From Shimia biformata (GTDB taxonomy: Bacteria; Pseudomonadota; Alphaproteobacteria; Rhodobacterales; Rhodobacteraceae), in the NCBI RefSeq assembly GCF_016888515.1, contig NZ_JAFEJK010000001.1, positions 1,521,475 through 1,585,474 on the forward strand: a stretch of DNA of 64,000 bases, read 5' to 3'. The notes under the pieces are model-generated. The model did no database searches and had not been told where the DNA came from. It worked only from the letters and a program-made list of their open reading frames with translations. Numbering within the stretch: the first letter of the stretch is position 1; each line of letters begins with the position of its first letter. This document shows positions 50,985 to 60,663 of this stretch, in pieces. The translations under genes and the position numbers were made by a program.

Positions 50985-52673
50985 ATGTCCAATTCGATCC
51001 GCTCGTTTCTGGCAGACAGTCTGCGGCAGGCCGCTGAGACCAGCCGCGAAGGATGGCGTGTCCTGGTCACCAAGGGGCCAAGCCAGATCCAGTTCTGGTT
51101 CATCGCGCTGGGGATTGGCATTGGCGCCGGGTTTGCGGCGCTTTACTTCCGAAAGGCGATCATCTGGCTTCAGGCGACGGTTTATCGAACCGATGACATC
51201 AACCTGTTGCACACCCATGCCGGCACCTTGCCGTGGTATCTGTTGTTGCTGTTTCCCATTCTCGGTGGCCTTGCCGTCGGTCTGATCCTGCACCGATTTA
51301 CCGATGACGGGCGGGTGCGCTCGGTCGCTGACGTGATCGAGGGCGCGGCCCTGCGCGAAGGCCGGGTCGAGACCAAGGCCGGGATCGCCTCGGCCGTGTC
51401 TTCCTGGATCACGTTGTCGACGGGCGGGTCGACGGGCCGCGAGGGGCCGGTGGTCCATATGGCAGCGCTGATCTCGACCTGGGTTTCGAACCGGATCAAC
51501 GCCAATGGTATCACCGCCCGCGACCTGATGGGCTGCGCCGTGGCCGCGGCAGTTTCGGCAAGCTTCAATGCACCAATCGCGGGCGCGCTGTTTGCATTGG
51601 AAGTTGTGCTTCGCCATTTTGCCGTCCACGCCTTTGCCCCAATCGTGATCGCATCCGTTGCGGGCACGGTGATGAACCGGCTGGAATTTGGCGATGTGAC
51701 CGAGTTCGTGCTGCCCGGCACCTCGGCGCTGGAGTTTTATCAGGAGCTTCCCGCCTTCCTGATGCTGGGCTTTGTTTCGGGCCTGGTTGCCGTCGCCCTG
51801 ATGTGGACGATCTTCTGGGCCGAGGACATGGGCAACCAGATCCAGGCACGCACGGGCATGCCGCGCTGGTTGCGGCCCGCGATATCGGGCGCGATGCTGG
51901 GCGGGCTGGCAATCTGGTTCCCGCACATCATCGGTGTCGGCTATGAAACCACCTCTGCCGCGCTGACCGGGCAACTGGTCCTGCATGAGGCGATTGTCTT
52001 TGCCATCCTCAAGGTGATCGCAGTGTCATTCACCATGGCGGGGCGCATGGGGGGAGGGGTGTTCTCACCTTCGCTAATGGTGGGGGCGTTGACGGGTCTT
52101 GCCTTTGGCCTGATCGCCACCAGCGTCTTTCCAGACGTGTCCGGCACCACGACGCTTTATGCGCTGGCGGGCATGGGGGCAGTGGCGGCGGCGGTCCTTG
52201 GGGCGCCGATCTCGACCACGCTGATTGTCTTTGAGCTGACCGGCGACTGGCAGACCGGGCTGGCGGTGATGGTCTCGGTCTCGATCTCGACCGCGCTGGG
52301 GTCACGGCTGGTGGACCGGTCGTTCTTCCTGACCCAGCTTGAACGGCGCAAGGTCCATGTCGCCGCCGGACCGCAGGCATACTTGCTGTCGATGTTCCGC
52401 GTCTCACGCGTGATGCGACCGCTTGAGGACCCGCGCTGCGCCGAGAAAACTGCCTGCTGGGACATGATTTCCGAAGGGGTTTATGTTGACGCCAATGCCA
52501 CGCTGGAAACCGCCATGCCGATCTTCGAGACCTCGGGCGCGCGGTTCCTGCCGGTGGTGTCGATCAAGGGCAAGGGGGAACCCCCGGAACTGCGCGGGGC
52601 GCTGTTCCATGTTGATGCGCTGAAGGAATACAACCGCGCCCTTGCTGCGACCGCTGCCGAGGAACACAGCTAG
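50985..52673 (+). CDS. ClC-family chloride channel/transporter
   Basis: The 562-residue membrane protein has the ClC signatures: GSTGREGPVVHMAA (with the gating glutamate), and GGGVFSPSLMVGALTG. About 16-18 helical segments are spread over residues 30-440. A C-terminal soluble stretch (from about 480) resembles part of a CBS domain. The intact gating glutamate is compatible with proton-chloride exchange or a gated channel. Its TAG stop overlaps the Hint protein stop in CTAG. Confidence 0.93.
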   Translation: MSNSIRSFLADSLRQAAETSREGWRVLVTKGPSQIQFWFIALGIGIGAGFAALYFRKAIIWLQATVYRTDDINLLHTHAGTLPWYLLLLFPILGGLAVGLILHRFTDDGRVRSVADVIEGAALREGRVETKAGIASAVSSWITLSTGGSTGREGPVVHMAALISTWVSNRINANGITARDLMGCAVAAAVSASFNAPIAGALFALEVVLRHFAVHAFAPIVIASVAGTVMNRLEFGDVTEFVLPGTSALEFYQELPAFLMLGFVSGLVAVALMWTIFWAEDMGNQIQARTGMPRWLRPAISGAMLGGLAIWFPHIIGVGYETTSAALTGQLVLHEAIVFAILKVIAVSFTMAGRMGGGVFSPSLMVGALTGLAFGLIATSVFPDVSGTTTLYALAGMGAVAAAVLGAPISTTLIVFELTGDWQTGLAVMVSVSISTALGSRLVDRSFFLTQLERRKVHVAAGPQAYLLSMFRVSRVMRPLEDPRCAEKTACWDMISEGVYVDANATLETAMPIFETSGARFLPVVSIKGKGEPPELRGALFHVDALKEYNRALAATAAEEHS

Positions 52674-53725
52674 GCGGCCTGAAAATCGGACCACTGGATG
52701 TTCAGCACCGATCTGACCTCGGCCTGCGTCAGGACGGGCCGCGCCATCGGCCCATAGGCACCTTCATCGGCGCACCATTGGGGGAACTGTTGCTCTAGCT
52801 CGGCCCGCGCGTCCCCGGACAGGTGCCGCAATGCCTGCGGGCCGGGAAAAAAGCTTTCGGTGGCAAGCCCCTCGGACAGGACCACGGCATGAGCCGGAAG
52901 CAGCATGTGATAATAAACCACGTCCTCGACCACGTCGCTGCCGCGTTGGGTGCGATGCTCCATGACATGTCGTGCGCTGGCAAAGGCTTCGTCGTGACCC
53001 GAGACCAGTTCGACCCCGTAACCCGCCAGAACGATCCTGTGCTGCGGCGATAGCCAGAGGTCACGGTGCGGCGTAGCGGGGTCAAAGGAGCCCTTGGGAA
53101 TGCAAACGGGGCGCAGATCAGCATTGAAACGCAAGGCGGCGGCGCTGAACCGGCTGCCGGTGATCCAGAGGACCGGCACCGGGCCATGGTCGACCGTTTG
53201 AACAAGATCGCCGGGGCGCAGGTCTTCGACCAGGCACTCGCCATTGAGTGTCAGGATATGTGTGCCGCCCCGGAAACAGACCGGCGTCGGGCCCGGCGAG
53301 GTCGACACGGACTGGATATCGATCGCGCCGTTGCCAAAGGCGTCCATCTCGGTCTGGGATGCATCCTGCCCGGGCAAAAAGGCCAGACGCGACGTTGTCC
53401 CGACGGTCGGATAGTCGAGGATGGTAATGATAACCACCGGATCGCCTTCGAACTGATCCGGCACCTGCTGCGAACCGTCCTTTTTCTGGGTAGGCAGGGT
53501 GCCTGACAGTTCAAATACAAACTCATAGGCGGTGCCGTCGATGACGACCACGGTGTCGGGGTCGGCCTGATCCGGTCCGGGTTTGTCCAGGTTCAGGTCG
53601 CCGTCGTTACCATCAATATCGTAGCCCGAAAACGTCAGCAGAATCGCCGGATCGCCCGTCAGGTTCAAAGCCGGGTTATTGGCGGAATTGCTGTCGAACC
53701 GCGCGTAATAGGTCAGGTCGCCCAT
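52670..53725 (-). CDS. Hint-domain protein (hedgehog/intein type)
   Basis: The 351-residue protein has a beta-rich N-terminal part of about 145 residues (many Asp/Gly, including SGYDIDGNDGDLNLDK), followed by a Hint domain starting at C150 (PVCFRGGTHILT), with VEDLRPGDLVQTVDHG and LWLSPQHRIVL as conserved blocks. Such proteins are widespread in Rhodobacterales; Hint domains can self-cleave, but activity and target here are unknown. No signal peptide is evident. It converges with the ClC gene. Confidence 0.9.
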   Translation of the reverse strand: MGDLTYYARFDSNSANNPALNLTGDPAILLTFSGYDIDGNDGDLNLDKPGPDQADPDTVVVIDGTAYEFVFELSGTLPTQKKDGSQQVPDQFEGDPVVIITILDYPTVGTTSRLAFLPGQDASQTEMDAFGNGAIDIQSVSTSPGPTPVCFRGGTHILTLNGECLVEDLRPGDLVQTVDHGPVPVLWITGSRFSAAALRFNADLRPVCIPKGSFDPATPHRDLWLSPQHRIVLAGYGVELVSGHDEAFASARHVMEHRTQRGSDVVEDVVYYHMLLPAHAVVLSEGLATESFFPGPQALRHLSGDARAELEQQFPQWCADEGAYGPMARPVLTQAEVRSVLNIQWSDFQAA

Positions 53726-53875
53726 GCCGAATTTTGTCCCATCCTGCCGGAACGTGCCGGCCTAAGATTTTGGTGTCGTGCAACAATTTGTCCGCCAAAT
53801 GCGGCGACACTTGGGATGGAACGCGGCAATAGATGCGCGCTGTCTGCAGGTTTTCAGTGGATGACCGGATGGTCG

Positions 53876-54220
53876 TCAGACCCGCTCAACGGCCACGGTG
53901 TCACTTTTTTCAAAGGCGATATGACCCGCCAGCCGCGCCGCATCCGCCAGCGGGGTCTCGTAACTCCAGGCGGCATTGGGCAAAGTCGTGCTTTTGGTGA
54001 TGATCGAGAAATAGGACGCGTCGCCCTTGTCTTTGCAGTGGGTGCGGTAATCGCTGACATCAAGAAAGGCCATGGCGATGTCGCTGCGCGGGAAATAGAT
54101 CACCGGGGGATAGTCGCCTTCGGTCAGTTCCAGCGCGTCGGCGCTTTCGGCGATCACGGCCCCACCCGCGCGCACAGTCCAGTTTCCGTCCGCCTTGCGA
54201 ATGATAATAGGTTTTGCCAT
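53876..54220 (-). CDS. DUF427 family protein
   Basis: The 114-residue protein begins MAKPIIIRKADGNWTVRAGG and contains PVIYFPRSDIAMAFL and CKDKGDASYFSI, the conserved DUF427 core (a small beta-barrel). GGAGG precedes the ATG at 54220, so the longer frame upstream is rejected. Function is unknown across the family. Confidence 0.88.
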   Translation of the reverse strand: MAKPIIIRKADGNWTVRAGGAVIAESADALELTEGDYPPVIYFPRSDIAMAFLDVSDYRTHCKDKGDASYFSIITKSTTLPNAAWSYETPLADAARLAGHIAFEKSDTVAVERV

Positions 54221-54304
54221 GTCCGTGTCCTCCGTCAGCCCATGCCCCAGCGTCGCGCCGGGACATGACAGGATCATGTCACCCATCCCCGGATTGGCGA
54301 TGTG

Positions 54305-56104
54305 TCACAGCGGCGCGGTGGCGCGATCCAACCACATTGCGGCGTCATTTGCCAGTCGCGGCGACAGGTGTTGACGGCACGTCGCATGATATTCGTCGAT
54401 CCAGCGTCGTTCCTCGCTGTCAAGCAGCGACAGGTCGATCATGCGGCGGTCTATGGGGGCAAAGGTCAGGGTGCGGAACTGCAGCATCTGGCGGTGGTCG
54501 TCACCGCCGGGCAGGGCGGGGGCCTCTTCCACAGCGATCAGGTTCTCGATTCGGATGCCAAAGGCGCCTTCACGGTAATATCCCGGCTCGTTCGACAGGA
54601 TCATACCCGGCTCCAGCGGCACATCCGAAACACGGCTCAGGCGCTGCGGCCCCTCATGCACGCACAGATAGGCACCGACCCCATGCCCCAGCCCGTGATC
54701 GAAATCCTGCCCGGCCATCCACAGCGGCAGGCGGCCGATCGCCTCGATATGGCACCCCGCCAGACCACGTGGCCAGCGCATCCGGCTGACCGCGATCATG
54801 CCTTTCAGAACGCGGGTGAAAGCGGCCTTTTCCTCGGCCCCCACCGCGCCGACGGGCAGGGTGCGGGTGATGTCGGTGGTGCCGTCGCGGTATTGCCCGC
54901 CGGAATCCAGCACCACGAGGTCGCCGGGCGTCAGGGTGCGGTTGCTCTCCTCGGTCACGCGGTAATGCATGATCGCGCCATGCGGCCCGCTGCCCGCGAT
55001 GGTGTCAAAGCTGAGATCCAGAAGCGCATTGGTGGCGCGGCGGCACTCTTCCAGGTGACGGACCATGTCGATCTCGGTAATGCCGGTTTTGGCCTTGTCG
55101 TCAAACCACGACAGAAATTCGCAAACCGCCGCCCCGTCGCGCAGATGCGCCTCGACGCTGCCGGCGATCTCGGCCTCGGTTTTGCGCGCCTTGGGCAGGG
55201 CGCAGGGGTCGTTGCCATAGGAAATCTCAATTCCGGCAGAGCCAAGCGCCGCTTCGACAGCCAATGGTGCGCTGGACCGGTCCAGCCGGATCGGACCGGC
55301 AAGATCGGTCAGGCGTGACAGGAAGGATGCCGGTTTGTGCAGGCTGACATCCGGGCCGAAATGGTCGACAATCCCGTCGATCTTTTCCGGCGCGATGAAC
55401 AAATCGACCCGACCATCGTCAAAAAGGATCGCAAACCCGTGTGGCACCGGGTTGCGTTCAATATCACCCCCCCGGATGTTCAAGAGCCACGCCAGGCTGT
55501 CGGCCAGGGTGATCACCGCTGCATTGTCGCCTGCGTCGCGCAGGTCCTGCGCCAGTTCCCTGCGCTTCTCGTCATGGCTTTTGCCTGCAAATTCAACCGG
55601 CTGCACGGTGACAGGGGCAAGTGGCGGTGCCGGCTGATCGTCCCAGATGCGGTCGACCAGATTGTCCACCGGCACCAGTGAGATGCCGCGCGCGTCCAAG
55701 TCACGCCGCAGGGTTTCGACCTCGGAAACCGTGTGCAGCCACGGGTCCAGACCGAGTTTGGCGCCTTCGGGCAGGTGTTGGCACAGCCAGGGGCCAAGCC
55801 GCGTTTCGGGCCAGTCGACGGGGGTGAAAACGTCGGCAACCTGCGATTTGACCTGCACGCGATAGCGCCCGTCGACAAAGACCCCGGCCATATTATGCAG
55901 GGCGGCGCAGAACCCCGCCGACCCGGTGAACCCGGTCAGCCAGGCCAGACGCGCGTCATGCGCGGCGACATATTCGCCCTGATGCACATCTGCACGGGGC
56001 ACCAGAAAGCCGTCCAACCCTTCCGCCGTCATCTCGGCACGCAACGCGGCAAGGCGCGGCGGGCCGTCATTGGGGTTGGTGGTGGCGGTGAAATCCTGGA
56101 ACAT
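54305..56104 (-). CDS. pepP: Xaa-Pro aminopeptidase (M24B)
   Basis: The 599-residue dinuclear-metal peptidase removes an N-terminal residue before proline. Two creatinase-like N-domains are followed by the pita-bread catalytic domain with the metal ligands in order: VVLDSGGQYRDGTTDITR (two aspartates), GLGHGVGAYLCVHEGP (histidine), ILSNEPGYY (glutamate) and GIRIENLIAVEE (glutamate). The length matches the long, eukaryote-like APP1 class rather than short bacterial PepP. GGGAGG precedes the ATG. Confidence 0.95.
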   Translation of the reverse strand: MFQDFTATTNPNDGPPRLAALRAEMTAEGLDGFLVPRADVHQGEYVAAHDARLAWLTGFTGSAGFCAALHNMAGVFVDGRYRVQVKSQVADVFTPVDWPETRLGPWLCQHLPEGAKLGLDPWLHTVSEVETLRRDLDARGISLVPVDNLVDRIWDDQPAPPLAPVTVQPVEFAGKSHDEKRRELAQDLRDAGDNAAVITLADSLAWLLNIRGGDIERNPVPHGFAILFDDGRVDLFIAPEKIDGIVDHFGPDVSLHKPASFLSRLTDLAGPIRLDRSSAPLAVEAALGSAGIEISYGNDPCALPKARKTEAEIAGSVEAHLRDGAAVCEFLSWFDDKAKTGITEIDMVRHLEECRRATNALLDLSFDTIAGSGPHGAIMHYRVTEESNRTLTPGDLVVLDSGGQYRDGTTDITRTLPVGAVGAEEKAAFTRVLKGMIAVSRMRWPRGLAGCHIEAIGRLPLWMAGQDFDHGLGHGVGAYLCVHEGPQRLSRVSDVPLEPGMILSNEPGYYREGAFGIRIENLIAVEEAPALPGGDDHRQMLQFRTLTFAPIDRRMIDLSLLDSEERRWIDEYHATCRQHLSPRLANDAAMWLDRATAPL

Positions 56105-56178
56105 TGCGGCCTCCCGAGGCGAAGATGCGACTCGGGGTGCAGGCTAGGCCACCGCGCGGCGGGTGCAAGCCGGAAACG

Positions 56179-58053
56179 TCAGCTGGCCCGCTTGATCCCC
56201 ATGACCCGCGCCCGCGCGCGGGGATCGGTGTCAAACAGCGCCGCCAGCTGCTCGGTCATCGCGCCTGCCAGCTGTTCGACATCCGTGATCGTCACCGCGC
56301 GGTCGTAATAACGGGTGACGTCATGGCCGATGCCGATGGCCAGCAATTCGACGAACTTCCGTTTCTCGATCATCGCGATCACGTCGCGCAGGTGTTTTTC
56401 GAGGTAGTTCGCAGGGTTCACCGACAGGGTCGAGTCATCCACCGGCGCGCCATCGGAAATCACCATCAAAATCTTGCGCTGCTCGGGCCGGGCCAGCATC
56501 CGACGATGCGCCCATTCCAGCGCCTCGCCGTCGATGTTTTCCTTCAACAGCCCCTCTTTCATCATCAACCCGAGGTTCGGACGGGCGCGGCGCCAGGGCG
56601 CGTCGGCCTTTTTATAGATGATGTGGCGCAGGTCATTCAGGCGGCCCGGCGTCTGCGGACGGCCATCGTTCAGCCATTTCTCACGCGCCAGCCCGCCTTT
56701 CCACGCCCGTGTGGTAAAGCCAAGGATCTCGACCTTCACGTTGCAGCGTTCCAGCGTCCGCGCCAGAACATCCGCGCAGATCGCGGCAATCGAGATCGGA
56801 CGCCCGCGCATCGAGCCGGAGTTGTCCAGCAACAATGTCACCACGGTGTCGCGGAACTCGGTATCTTTCTCGATCTTGAACGACAGGGGCGTCGTGGGGT
56901 TCGCCACCACCCGCGCCAGACGTCCGGCATCAAGGATGCCTTCCTCAAGGTCAAATTCCCAACTGCGGTTCTGCTGCGCCTGAAGGCGGCGTTGCAGCTT
57001 GTTCGCCAACCGGCTGACCGCGCCTTTCAGCGGCTCAAGCTGTTGATCCAGATAGGCCCGCAGCCGTTCCAGTTCGACCGGCTCGGCAAGGTCCTCGGCG
57101 GCGATTTCCTCGTCATGGCTGTCGTCATAGACGCGATAGTCGGGGTCGGCCTCAGAGACAGGAGGCGGGGGCGGCGGCTCCAGCGGGGCCTCGCCGTCGG
57201 GCATTTCGGTTTCTTCGGTCAGCTCGTCCTCGGCCATGTCGTCCATCTGGACCTGGGCCTCGGTCATGTCCTGCTGTTCTTCCTGCGACTGCTCGGGATT
57301 GGCCTCCGAGTCGTCGTCCTGCGCGTCTTCCTGACCAGTGGAATCGGGGTCTTCCTGATCCTCGGCGTCTTCGGCCTCTTCCTGGCTTTCGTCGTCGATC
57401 TCGTCGGGATCATCGCCCAGTTGGTCGCCATAACCGAGATCGGAAATGATCTGGCGGGCGAATTTCGCAAATCCCTGCTGGTCATGCAGGATCGCGTTGA
57501 GGTCGTCGAGGTGGTCGCCCGCCGACTGCTCTATGAAGCCGCGCCACAGGTCCATGACATTCTGCGCGCCCGAGGGCAGGTCGCGGCCCGTTGCAAGGTG
57601 GCGGATCAGGTATCCCGCGGCCACCGCGAGCGGCGCATCGCTGGACTGGGTGATGCCATCATAGCCCCGCCCGCGCGCTTCATGCGCGATCTTGGCGTCG
57701 ATATTGGTGGCGGTGCCGGGCATGTCGCGGGCGCCCATCGCCTCGCAACGGGCGGTTTCCATCGCCTCGTAAAGCTCGCGCGCGATGCCGTCCTGCGGGG
57801 CATAGCGGGCATGGGTGGTGCCGTCGTGATACTTGTGGTTCAGGGCCAGCGCATCCGCCGTGCCACGGGCCAGCAGAACCTCGTCCCGCGTCATCCGGCG
57901 CGAAACCTGCGGCAGGCGCATCGAGTCACCCGACACGCCCGACGGGTCGACCGTATAGGTCACCGACAGATCGGAATTGTCGGCGATGACCTTGGTCGCC
58001 TCGGCCAGGGCCTTCTTGAACGGATCGGCGGGGTTGTCGCTGGGTTTCTTCAT
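56179..58053 (-). CDS. cobT: cobaltochelatase subunit CobT
   Basis: The 624-residue subunit works with CobS and CobN to insert cobalt in aerobic cobalamin synthesis. The N-terminal half carries the CobT region ([19 protein letters not shown]), followed by a very acidic linker at about 215-310 (repeated DE/EQ/ED), and a C-terminal von Willebrand A domain with the metal-ion site DNSGSMRG near 402. All are typical. cobS lies just upstream on the same strand; cobN is not in the window. Confidence 0.95.
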   Translation of the reverse strand: MKKPSDNPADPFKKALAEATKVIADNSDLSVTYTVDPSGVSGDSMRLPQVSRRMTRDEVLLARGTADALALNHKYHDGTTHARYAPQDGIARELYEAMETARCEAMGARDMPGTATNIDAKIAHEARGRGYDGITQSSDAPLAVAAGYLIRHLATGRDLPSGAQNVMDLWRGFIEQSAGDHLDDLNAILHDQQGFAKFARQIISDLGYGDQLGDDPDEIDDESQEEAEDAEDQEDPDSTGQEDAQDDDSEANPEQSQEEQQDMTEAQVQMDDMAEDELTEETEMPDGEAPLEPPPPPPVSEADPDYRVYDDSHDEEIAAEDLAEPVELERLRAYLDQQLEPLKGAVSRLANKLQRRLQAQQNRSWEFDLEEGILDAGRLARVVANPTTPLSFKIEKDTEFRDTVVTLLLDNSGSMRGRPISIAAICADVLARTLERCNVKVEILGFTTRAWKGGLAREKWLNDGRPQTPGRLNDLRHIIYKKADAPWRRARPNLGLMMKEGLLKENIDGEALEWAHRRMLARPEQRKILMVISDGAPVDDSTLSVNPANYLEKHLRDVIAMIEKRKFVELLAIGIGHDVTRYYDRAVTITDVEQLAGAMTEQLAALFDTDPRARARVMGIKRAS

Positions 58054-58118
58054 GCGTCTAACCGTATCCTATCGCCGGGCTTGCTGGGAAGGCAGCGCCG
58101 GCCCGCGGGGTGGCGAGA

Positions 58119-58178
58119 AGCGCCCGCCCCGTTTTGCTGAAAGCAAACCGCCGGCTTGACCGGGGCGGGGCGGGCGCT
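58119..58178. other. long hairpin between cobS and cobT
   Basis: AGCGCCCGCCCCG (58119-58131) pairs perfectly with CGGGGCGGGCGCT (58166-58178) across 34 bases that contain a nested TTTGCT/AGCAAA hairpin. It could adjust CobT level relative to CobS. No T-run makes it a terminator, and no cobalamin-riboswitch motif is visible. Confidence 0.5.
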
Positions 58179-58183
58179 GTGGC

Positions 58184-59170
58184 TCAAATCAACGCGACGC
58201 TGGCCGCGCTTTCGGGCAGTTCCTCGTCGAACAGGCGCTGATAGAACTCGGCCACGGTTTCGCGCTCAAGCTCATCGCATTTGTTCAGGAACGTCAGGCG
58301 GAAGGCATAGCCCACGTTGCGGAAAATCTCGGCGTTCAGCGCCCAGTTGATGACCGTCCGGGGCGACATCACTGTCGACAGGTCCCCGGCCATGAATGCG
58401 GTCCGTGTCAGGTCCGCGACAGTCACCATCTGGCGCACCATCTTGCGGCCCGCGTCGGTGTTGTAATGCGGCGCTTTCGACAGGACGATATTGGTTTCGG
58501 CGTCGATCGACAGATAGTTCAGCGTCGCCACCAGCGACCAGCGGTCCATCTGGGCCTGGTTGATCTGCTGGGTGCCGTGGTAAAGCCCCGTCGTGTCGCC
58601 GAGGCCCACCGTGTTGGCGGTGGCGAACAGGCGGAAATACTTGTGCGGGGTGATGATCTCGTTCTGATCCAGAAGGGTCAGCTTGCCGTCATGCTCCAGA
58701 ACCCGCTGTATCACGAACATCACGTCCGCGCGGCCCGCGTCATATTCGTCGAACACGATGGCGGTCGGGTTGCGCAGCGCCCAGGGCAGGATGCCTTCGT
58801 GGAACTCGGTCACCTGCTTGCCGTCGCGCAGCTTGATCGCGTCCTTGCCGATCAGGTCGATCCGGGAAATGTGGCTGTCAAGGTTCACCCGCACCGCAGG
58901 CCAGTTCAGCCGCGCCGCGACCTGCTCGATATGGGTCGACTTGCCGGTGCCGTGATAGCCCTGGATCATGACCCGGCGGTTGTGGCTGAACCCGGCCAGG
59001 ATCGCCAGCGTCGTATCGGGGTCGAACTTGTAGGTCGAATCCTCGTCCGGCACGCGCGCGTTCTTTTCTGCAAAGCCCTTCACCTTCATGTCGGTGTCGA
59101 TGCCAAAGACCTCGCGGACCGAGATTTCCTCGGTTGGTTTCGCGTTGACGTCGATCATGCCATCAGCCAT
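58184..59170 (-). CDS. cobS: cobaltochelatase subunit CobS
   Basis: The 328-residue AAA+ ATPase drives cobalt insertion together with CobT. Walker [16 protein letters not shown] is near residue 68, Walker [16 protein letters not shown] near 138, and sensor-like [11 protein letters not shown] near 184. The N-terminus [10 protein letters not shown] is typical. AAAGGACAGG precedes the ATG. It is the first gene of the cobS-cobT pair. Confidence 0.95.
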   Translation of the reverse strand: MADGMIDVNAKPTEEISVREVFGIDTDMKVKGFAEKNARVPDEDSTYKFDPDTTLAILAGFSHNRRVMIQGYHGTGKSTHIEQVAARLNWPAVRVNLDSHISRIDLIGKDAIKLRDGKQVTEFHEGILPWALRNPTAIVFDEYDAGRADVMFVIQRVLEHDGKLTLLDQNEIITPHKYFRLFATANTVGLGDTTGLYHGTQQINQAQMDRWSLVATLNYLSIDAETNIVLSKAPHYNTDAGRKMVRQMVTVADLTRTAFMAGDLSTVMSPRTVINWALNAEIFRNVGYAFRLTFLNKCDELERETVAEFYQRLFDEELPESAASVALI

Positions 59171-59349
59171 TCGTCCTGTCCTTTATCGTATGCGGGCTTC
59201 AACCCGGTGTTGGTGCAACATATCGCGCCGGATCACAAGGGGAAGCGGGACGTGGCGTTGCAGCATTTCTCACATGCTCGTGCAGAAGCGTCATTTGCGT
59301 GGCTTTGCGGCCTGCGCCACAGTGCTGGCAAAGCCCGGAGTATGTCCCG

Positions 59350-59814
59350 ATGAACCGTCGCCTGTTTCTGTTTGCGTCCTCGGCCGCCTGCCTGCCTTTC
59401 ACCGGGGGGCGGGCGCTGGCCGCCCCGTTCGAAATCACCCGCACCGACGCCGAATGGCGCGCGATGCTGACCCCGCTTCAGTTCAAGGTCATGCGCAAGG
59501 AAGGCACGGAAAAGGCCGGGTCATCTCCGCTGGACAAGGAAACCCGCCCCGGTCGCTACCTGTGCCGGGGCTGCGATCTGCCGCTTTATTCGAGCCGCCA
59601 CAAATATGACAGCGGCACCGGTTGGCCCAGCTTCTGGAAGGCGCTGCCAAACGCGATCGAGACCAAGCCCGACCGCACCTTCTGGGGGGTGCATACCGAA
59701 TGTCATTGCCGCCGTTGCGGATCGCATCTGGGGCATATCTTCGATGATGGCCCCAAGCCCACGGGCAAACGCCATTGCATCAATGGGGTCAGCCTGGTGT
59801 TTGTTCCCGGTTGA
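59350..59814 (+). CDS. msrB: exported methionine sulfoxide reductase MsrB
   Basis: The 154-residue enzyme reduces methionine-R-sulfoxide. It starts with a signal peptide of Tat-like form (MNRRLFLFASSAACLPF), cleavage probably after ALA near residue 24. The mature part has the zinc pairs CRGC and CRRC, GTGWPSFW, HLGHIFDDGP and the catalytic cysteine in RHCINGVSL. A periplasmic location sets it apart from cytoplasmic MsrB. The ATG at 59350 follows GGAG. It converges on the lipoprotein hydrolase gene with six bases between the stops. Confidence 0.92.
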   Translation: MNRRLFLFASSAACLPFTGGRALAAPFEITRTDAEWRAMLTPLQFKVMRKEGTEKAGSSPLDKETRPGRYLCRGCDLPLYSSRHKYDSGTGWPSFWKALPNAIETKPDRTFWGVHTECHCRRCGSHLGHIFDDGPKPTGKRHCINGVSLVFVPG

Positions 59815-59820
59815 GCCGGG

Positions 59821-60495
59821 TCAAGAGTGCCGGGCGATGACGTCCGCCAAATAGGTGCCGATTATCGCTGAGCCTTTGACCGAGGGATGGGTCCTGTCGC
59901 TTGCAAACAGCGTCGGATCCGGCGGGTCAAATATGTCTTCGGCATCCACGAAGATCAGGCCGGGACGGGCCGCCGCCAGCCGCGAAATGCGCCTTTCGAT
60001 TTCGACCAGACCGGGGCGGCAGCCCGGAAATGCGGTTGAGTTCGGGGCCGCGTAATATCCCATCCACAAGACATGTGCGCCCTGTGCTTCCGCCCGCGCA
60101 ATCAGGTCGGGAATGTCGCCGCGCGTCCCGTCGGCCGAGATCAGCGCTTCGATCTCATCTGCGCATCTGGTGCAGCCGCAATTGAAGCCAAGATCATTGG
60201 CCGCCCCGTTCATGACCACCCAGTCCCACGCGCCAGCTGTCAGCTGTTCTGGAATGCTGAGACCAATCAGCGACGCGCCGCCACCGGCGCGAATGCGGGC
60301 ACCACCCACGGCGCGGTTGACCACGCTGCGGGTCAGCCTCTCTCCGATCACGCTGCCGATATCCGCACCCAAGCCCTTGTTCCAGGCCATGACAGAGTCG
60401 CCGATAACAAGGATATCTCCTCCTGACCGGCTGGTCGGCGCCGGACCGCAGGCCACAAGGCCAAGGATCAGCATCACGCTTGCCAGAACACGCAT
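59821..60495 (-). CDS. SGNH/GDSL-type lipoprotein hydrolase
   Basis: The 224-residue protein has a lipoprotein signal (LILGLVACG, Cys 16) and then the SGNH blocks: ILVIGDSVMAWN (nucleophile serine), VGGARIRAGGG, VVMNGAANDLGFN (GxND), and FASDRTHPSVKG (Asp and His). It is therefore an exported esterase or acyl-hydrolase-like enzyme; the substrate is unknown. AAGGGAGA precedes the ATG at 60495. CGCTRC near the middle may form a disulfide. Confidence 0.9.
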   Translation of the reverse strand: MRVLASVMLILGLVACGPAPTSRSGGDILVIGDSVMAWNKGLGADIGSVIGERLTRSVVNRAVGGARIRAGGGASLIGLSIPEQLTAGAWDWVVMNGAANDLGFNCGCTRCADEIEALISADGTRGDIPDLIARAEAQGAHVLWMGYYAAPNSTAFPGCRPGLVEIERRISRLAAARPGLIFVDAEDIFDPPDPTLFASDRTHPSVKGSAIIGTYLADVIARHS

Positions 60496-60601
60496 TGGTC
60501 TCCCTTTCGATCCGGGCAGGTCGCGTGCCCTTTTGAAGGGACATGACGCAGCACGCGCCAAGATCAAGGCGGGCCAATCCCGGCATCCGGCAAGGCGGGC
60601 A

Positions 60602-60628
60602 GGAAAAAGGCCCCGCGCCGGGGGCCTT
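60602..60628 (-). terminator. terminator after J-domain gene
   Basis: On the minus strand AAGGCCCC pairs with GGGGCCTT and is followed by a short T-run. It lies about 36 bases after the J-domain stop. Confidence 0.75.
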
Positions 60629-60663
60629 GAAATGCGTTTGGAACAGGGGCGACCCGTCACGGG

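Noticed and set aside
58054-59349. Cobalamin riboswitch upstream of cobS or cobT
   Set aside because: No B12-box-like core was found; the hairpin between the genes is a simple nested stem.
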